The notes under the pieces: generated by a model
The model's input: only the letters and a program-made list of their open reading frames with translations
What the model was told of the DNA's origin: nothing
Databases searched by the model: none
Assembly: GCA_903849835.1 (NCBI GenBank)
Contig: CAINKA010000081.1
Coordinates: forward strand, 1-34,683
DNA length: 34,683 nucleotides
Direction of reading: 5' to 3'
DNA from: an uncultured Alphaproteobacteria bacterium
GTDB lineage: Bacteria; Pseudomonadota; Alphaproteobacteria; Rickettsiales; UBA1997
Part shown: positions 30,315 through 34,683 of the stretch, one piece after another
Layout: the number at the start of each line of letters is the position of its first letter
How positions within the stretch are numbered: position 1 is the stretch's first letter
Made by a program: the position numbers and the translations under genes

Positions 30315-32318
30315 ATGAAGAAACTCAGCCACAAAGACAAATCCCTCCTCCTCCTAATCAGCGCATCTCTCATAATTTTCTGGAGTATCTACTCATTTTT
30401 TTCCTACGTTTTTTTTAACACAACTTACCGCATTTCTGACGTAAATAAAATCATCACCGAAGAAAATAATCAGTGGCTCAACTTGTCGCGACCGCTAGAA
30501 GCATCTGATCTCAAAGGCCGCATCATTCTGCTAGATTTTTGGACTTACGCTTGCGTCAACTGCATTCAAGCCTTGCCCGAAATAAAAAAAATGGAGCAAC
30601 AATTTGGCAGCAAGCTCACTGTAATCGGCGTTCACTCGGGAAAATTCGACAATGAAAAAGATCCGCGCGCAATTAAAAAAGCGGTGTTGAAGCACGACAT
30701 CACTCATCCCGTCATCAATGACTCGCAGTTAAAAATTTGGAATAATTTTGAAATAAAAGCTTGGCCAAGTTTCGTTCTAATAAATCCGCGCGGCAATGTT
30801 GAAAAAATTTATTCCGGCGAAAATGAACTTTTGAGAGTTAAAAAAGACATCAAAAAATTAATCAAAAAATACAAATATCAAATCAATCGCGATGCTTTGC
30901 CAATAAGGCTTGAGAAGCATGACATAATCGGAAATGTTTTAAGTTTTCCAACCAAGCTGGAATATGCGCATAATTTTTCCTACAAGTCGCGTCACATCCC
31001 AGCAATTTTTATTTCCAACAGCGGTCAACACAACATCATCGCGACTTCATTGATGGGAGACGTCATTTTAAAAATCGGTTCCGGAAAAGAAGGTTTTGAA
31101 GATGGAAGTTTCGATGCCGCCTCATTCAGCTCGCCGCAAGGTTTGCTCTATTTTGCAGAAAAACTTTACGTCGCAGACAAGGGCAATCACGCATTGCGCG
31201 TAATCGATTTTAAAGAAGGCAAAGTCACAACTCTGATTGGCTCTGGCCAAAGAGGTGAGGTGGTCGAAAATAACGGCGAATTTTCCGAAGCGAAAGATCT
31301 CGAACTCGCATCTCCAACCGACATCGAATTTTTTCCAAACAAAGAAACCATTGCCATTGCTAATTCGGGCACGCATCAAATTTTATCCTACAATCTCAAA
31401 AGCCAAAAAATTTCTATTCTAGCGGGCAATGGTTCGGAAGGAATTAACGATGGAAAATATCCAGAAAATTCCTTGGCGCAAACCGAAGACATGTCTGCTT
31501 ACGGACATAAACTTTATTTCATCGATTCCGAAAGTTCTTCGCTGCGATCTCTCGATGAAAATGGAAATGTAAAAACATTAATCGGAAAAGATTTGTTTAA
31601 ATTCGGTCACGAAAATGGTGGAAGAGACAAGGCTTTAATGCAACACCCGCTTGGTCTCATCGTTGACGATACCGGAGCTTACATTTCCGACAGCTTCAAT
31701 CACACAATCCGAAAATATGATTTTTCTTCCGGACAAATTCGTGATTTAATTGGCGCAAAAAAAAGAGGCGATGGAGTTGGATCCGCAAGTGCAACAGAGT
31801 TTGACGAGCCGGATGGAATCGTTGCGGTGCTCGATCGTTTTTACGTCGCAGATTCCAACAATAATCGCATTCTTACAATTGGTCGCGGAAGTTTAAATTC
31901 CGAATTGCTAGACGTCATGCCGCCGCTCAAATTGCCGAAGGAAGGCTTCTTGGAATATTTGCCAAACCTACAAAAAGTTGCGCCGATAAAAGTGAAATCC
32001 GATTCCGAAATTCTGGTTAAAATCGATGTAAAAAAAGGTTGGAAGATCAACGAAATGGGTCCGAGTTTCATCAATCTTTTATCGATGGAAAAAGATCGTG
32101 AAGCGGTGATGATCGAAAGTTTTGATTGGCAATCAGTGAAGAAAAAAGAAATGAAATTTCCTAAACTAAAATCAGGAAAAAATTATTTGCTCCAAGGCAC
32201 AATTTATTACTGCGAAGACAAAAAAAATTCTCTCTGTTACATCAAAAGTTACGAACAGGAAATTATCGCAGATGATGATGAGAAGGGCGTGGAGATTGGG
32301 ATTGAGTTGGGTTCTTAA
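30315..32318 (+). CDS. Thioredoxin-like / NHL-repeat membrane-anchored protein
   Basis: A 667-residue protein with the layout of NHLRC2-type proteins. An N-terminal membrane anchor (about 11-34) is followed by a thioredoxin-like domain with the redox motif Cys80-Val-Asn-Cys83 (LDFWTYACVNCIQALPEI) and the cis-Pro region AWPSFVLINPRG. A six-bladed NHL propeller (about 215-540) follows, with repeats such as LYVADKGNHALRVIDF, FYVADSNNNRIL and YISDSFNHTIRKYDF. A C-terminal beta domain ends the protein. The active site probably faces the periplasm. The frame is open from 30270 inside a repeat, but the ATG at 30315 gives a proper signal-anchor and is chosen. The substrate is unknown. Confidence 0.85.
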   Translation: MKKLSHKDKSLLLLISASLIIFWSIYSFFSYVFFNTTYRISDVNKIITEENNQWLNLSRPLEASDLKGRIILLDFWTYACVNCIQALPEIKKMEQQFGSKLTVIGVHSGKFDNEKDPRAIKKAVLKHDITHPVINDSQLKIWNNFEIKAWPSFVLINPRGNVEKIYSGENELLRVKKDIKKLIKKYKYQINRDALPIRLEKHDIIGNVLSFPTKLEYAHNFSYKSRHIPAIFISNSGQHNIIATSLMGDVILKIGSGKEGFEDGSFDAASFSSPQGLLYFAEKLYVADKGNHALRVIDFKEGKVTTLIGSGQRGEVVENNGEFSEAKDLELASPTDIEFFPNKETIAIANSGTHQILSYNLKSQKISILAGNGSEGINDGKYPENSLAQTEDMSAYGHKLYFIDSESSSLRSLDENGNVKTLIGKDLFKFGHENGGRDKALMQHPLGLIVDDTGAYISDSFNHTIRKYDFSSGQIRDLIGAKKRGDGVGSASATEFDEPDGIVAVLDRFYVADSNNNRILTIGRGSLNSELLDVMPPLKLPKEGFLEYLPNLQKVAPIKVKSDSEILVKIDVKKGWKINEMGPSFINLLSMEKDREAVMIESFDWQSVKKKEMKFPKLKSGKNYLLQGTIYYCEDKKNSLCYIKSYEQEIIADDDEKGVEIGIELGS

Positions 32319-32351
32319 AATTTAATTATCGCAGTCTATCGCGTCACGGAT

Positions 32352-32420
32352 GTCATGCTGAGCCGTCGAAGCATGATTCAAACCATGTCCAAAATCATGC
32401 TTCGACAGGCTCAGCATGAC
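32352..32420. repeat. TCATGCTGAGCC palindromic repeat pair
   Basis: A direct copy (32352-32380) that lacks two bases (CT) in its core, and an inverted copy (32394-32420). The two can pair as a hairpin in the 289-base space between the thioredoxin/NHL gene and gyrB. The rest of the space shows no gene. Confidence 0.85.
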
Positions 32421-32607
32421 ATTTAAATAATTCTTCAAGAATTTTTGGTGCGACATCAAATTTTTTTGTGCCGTTGTAAAAAATCAGTAAAAATTCCCTT
32501 CTTTTTTAACTTTCGATTTCTATTTTTCTTCACATCGCAAGTCCGCTAAAATCGGGCTTTTAGAGCAGTTCGCATTCCTCCAAATTCAAATCAAAAAAAT
32601 TCAGAAA

Positions 32608-34683
32608 ATGTCCAGTAAAAAACAAGAAGTCCTGTCCGAAGATACAATCGAAAACACGGTCACTGCCGAATATTCTTCTGACTCAATTAAAGTTTTGAAA
32701 GGCCTCGATGCCGTGCGCAAGCGCCCAGGAATGTACATTGGCGATACTGACGACGGCTCAGGTTTGCATCACATGGTTTACGAAGTTGTCGACAACGCCA
32801 TCGACGAAGCTCTCGCGGGGCATTGCGATGAAGTCATCGTCTCACTCAATGCTGACGGCTCTGTAACGGTGAAAGATAACGGTCGTGGAATTCCTGTCGA
32901 CATCCACAAAGAAGAAGGCGTTTCTGCCGCCGAAGTAATCATGACGCAGCTTCACGCCGGCGGAAAGTTCGATCAAAATTCCTACAAAGTTTCCGGCGGT
33001 TTGCACGGTGTTGGCGTATCTGTCGTCAACGCGCTTTCTGATTGGCTTGAGCTCAACATTTGGCGCGACGGAAAAGAATACAACATGCGCTTCCAGCATG
33101 GCGACGCCGTGTTTCCGCTAAAAATGATCGGCGAGGCCAATGGCAAAAAAGGCACGCAAGTCACCTTCCACCCTTCATCCCAAACCTTCGCCAATGTTTT
33201 GGAATTTAATTTCTCGACGCTCGAACAACGTTTGCGTGAACTTTCCTTCCTCAATTCCGGCGTAAAAATTTTCTTGAAAGATTTGCGCGAAGCTGAGCCG
33301 AAAGAGGTTGTGCTGTTCTACCAAGGCGGCGTCGAGGCTTACGTAAAATATCTCGACAAAAGCAAAAACGCTTTGCACCCAACCGTTAATCTCCTTGCGG
33401 CTGATAAGGTCAGCGGCATCAGCCTTGAGCTCTCGATGCAGTGGAATGACAGCTACCACGAAAATATTTTATGCTTCACCAACAACATCCGCCAACGCGA
33501 CGGGGGAACTCACCTTGCGGGAATGCGCTCGGCTCTAACGCGCACCATCAACAATTACGCAGCCGACAACAAACTTTTTAAAAAAGAAAAAATTGTTTTG
33601 AGTGGCGAAGATGTGCGCGAAGGCTTGACAGCAGTGCTTTCGGTCAAAGTTCCAGATCCAAAATTTTCTTCGCAAACAAAAGATAAATTGGTTTCGAGCG
33701 AAGTTCGAACTCACGTCGAATCTTGGGTGAATGACAAACTCGCGCAGTGGTTTGAAGAACGTCCAGCTGATGCGCGCATCATCGTCGGCAAAGGCGTGGA
33801 AGCAGCGCAGGCACGTGAAGCGGCACGCAAAGCACGAGAATTAACGCGCAGAAAATCAGCGCTCGAAGTTTCAAACTTGCCGGGAAAATTGGCTGACTGC
33901 CAAGAAAAAGATCCAGCGCTCAGCGAAATTTTCATCGTTGAAGGAAACTCGGCAGGCGGTTCAGCCAAGTCTGGCCGCAATCGCAAATATCAAGCCATCC
34001 TCCCAATCCGCGGAAAAATTCTAAACGTTGAGCGCGCACGTTTCGACAAAATGCTCTCTTCAGTTGAAATCGGAACCATGATCACCGCGCTCGGCACGGG
34101 CATCGGCGCCGAAGATTTCGATCCGTCAAAAGTTCGCTACCACAAAATCATCATCATGGCCGATGCCGACGTTGATGGTTCGCACATCCGAACTTTGCTC
34201 CTCACTTTCTTTTTCCGTCACATGCCAAAGCTGATTGAGCACGGCTTCCTCTACATCGCGCAACCGCCGCTTTACAAAGTCAAAAAAGGTTCGAGCGAAG
34301 TTTATTTGAAAAATGAACAAGCGCTTCAGACCTACGTAATCGACAATGCACTCAATGGTGCAGTTTTGAAATCTAAGGCCGGAGACCGTGCTGGTGCGGA
34401 TTTACACGACTTCACCGCCAAGCTCGGAAAATTTTCGCAGCTCATCCAAAATCTTTCGCGCGTCATTCCAACTGACATTGCCGAAAATCTCGCGCTAGCC
34501 GGAGCCTTCGACAAAACGTGGATTGGCAATCAAACCAAAGCGAAAAGTTTGGTGACAAAAATCGAGAAAATTTTTGCCAGCAATGCCAATGATGAATTAT
34601 CGTGGAAGGCTGCAATCACTGACGCGGAAGACATCGAAATCACCAAAGAAACAAGAGGCGTCAAAACAATTTTTGCCGTGAAA
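32608..34683 (+). CDS. gyrB: DNA gyrase subunit B (3' end outside window)
   Basis: GyrB supplies the ATPase of DNA gyrase. The 692 codons present run to the window edge without a stop, so the C-terminus is missing. Visible parts: the GHKL ATPase domain (VRKRPGMYIGDTDDGSGLHH, VDNAIDEALAG, VKDNGRGIPV, SGGLHGVGVSVVNALS), the transducer domain, and the TOPRIM start at IVEGNSAGGSAKSGRNRKYQAI. A later DADVDGSHIRTLLLTFFF is present. In the EGDSA motif the Asp reads Asn (GGAAACTCG), a position known as D426 in E. coli. The ATG at 32608 gives the usual N-terminal tail. A run of repeats and a GC hairpin-like segment lie upstream. Confidence 0.97.
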   Translation, partial: MSSKKQEVLSEDTIENTVTAEYSSDSIKVLKGLDAVRKRPGMYIGDTDDGSGLHHMVYEVVDNAIDEALAGHCDEVIVSLNADGSVTVKDNGRGIPVDIHKEEGVSAAEVIMTQLHAGGKFDQNSYKVSGGLHGVGVSVVNALSDWLELNIWRDGKEYNMRFQHGDAVFPLKMIGEANGKKGTQVTFHPSSQTFANVLEFNFSTLEQRLRELSFLNSGVKIFLKDLREAEPKEVVLFYQGGVEAYVKYLDKSKNALHPTVNLLAADKVSGISLELSMQWNDSYHENILCFTNNIRQRDGGTHLAGMRSALTRTINNYAADNKLFKKEKIVLSGEDVREGLTAVLSVKVPDPKFSSQTKDKLVSSEVRTHVESWVNDKLAQWFEERPADARIIVGKGVEAAQAREAARKARELTRRKSALEVSNLPGKLADCQEKDPALSEIFIVEGNSAGGSAKSGRNRKYQAILPIRGKILNVERARFDKMLSSVEIGTMITALGTGIGAEDFDPSKVRYHKIIIMADADVDGSHIRTLLLTFFFRHMPKLIEHGFLYIAQPPLYKVKKGSSEVYLKNEQALQTYVIDNALNGAVLKSKAGDRAGADLHDFTAKLGKFSQLIQNLSRVIPTDIAENLALAGAFDKTWIGNQTKAKSLVTKIEKIFASNANDELSWKAAITDAEDIEITKETRGVKTIFAVK

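Overview
This 34.7 kb window comes from an AT-rich alphaproteobacterium. A Rickettsiales-type or related deep-branching lineage is likely. Evidence: a flavin-dependent thymidylate synthase (ThyX) with the classic signature, a very large VirB6-like lipoprotein of the kind seen in Rickettsiales type IV secretion systems, a Tim44/TimA-like protein, and many short palindromic repeat families, some inside or ending coding regions. Unlike classic obligate intracellular Rickettsiales, it keeps amino acid and aromatic biosynthesis genes (proB, aroK, aroB) and a dTDP-sugar gene. The lineage call is inference; no rRNA gene is present.

Layout. 1-6.0 kb: thyX, tatA, an ExoD-like membrane protein, rho with a long low-complexity N-terminus, an OmpA-type lipoprotein and proB, all on the + strand. 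6.0-10.6 kb, minus strand: a 724-residue protein made largely of eight degenerate repeats, a 143-residue relative carrying one repeat, a SAM methyltransferase with a palindromic repeat inside its coding sequence, and a dTDP-glucose 4,6-dehydratase. 10.6-11.1 kb: a STAS/SpoIIAA-like protein on the + strand.

11.3-18.5 kb: an integrative element of about 7.2 kb inserted at the 3' end of tRNA-Asn(GTT). All eight of its genes are on the minus strand and tightly packed: tyrosine integrase, a 313-residue unknown, an AlpA-like regulator, a DUF3987/YfjI-like ATPase, two unknowns (159 and 215 residues), an HGGxSTG protein, then an RDD membrane protein and a small unknown as probable cargo. GGGGTATA repeats sit at both ends and look like integrase arm sites. 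No capsid, terminase or conjugation gene is recognisable, so it looks like a satellite or genomic island.

18.6-34.7 kb: a Bax-inhibitor-1 family protein (minus), aroK-aroB, tRNA-Leu(TAA), the 1366-residue VirB6-like protein, tRNA-His(GTG), timA-acnA, a long ribosome hibernation factor, rpsU, a thioredoxin/NHL-repeat protein, and gyrB, which runs off the end of the window.

At least five palindromic repeat families fill the intergenic spaces: a GTAGGGG...CCCCTAC family, a TCATGCTGAGCCTGTCGAAGCATGA family, an AGATTTT family, an AGTCGTC family, and a 165-bp MITE-like foldback. The GTAGGGG family supplies stop codons to proB and the 724-residue gene and lies in frame inside the methyltransferase, similar in principle to Rickettsia palindromic elements.
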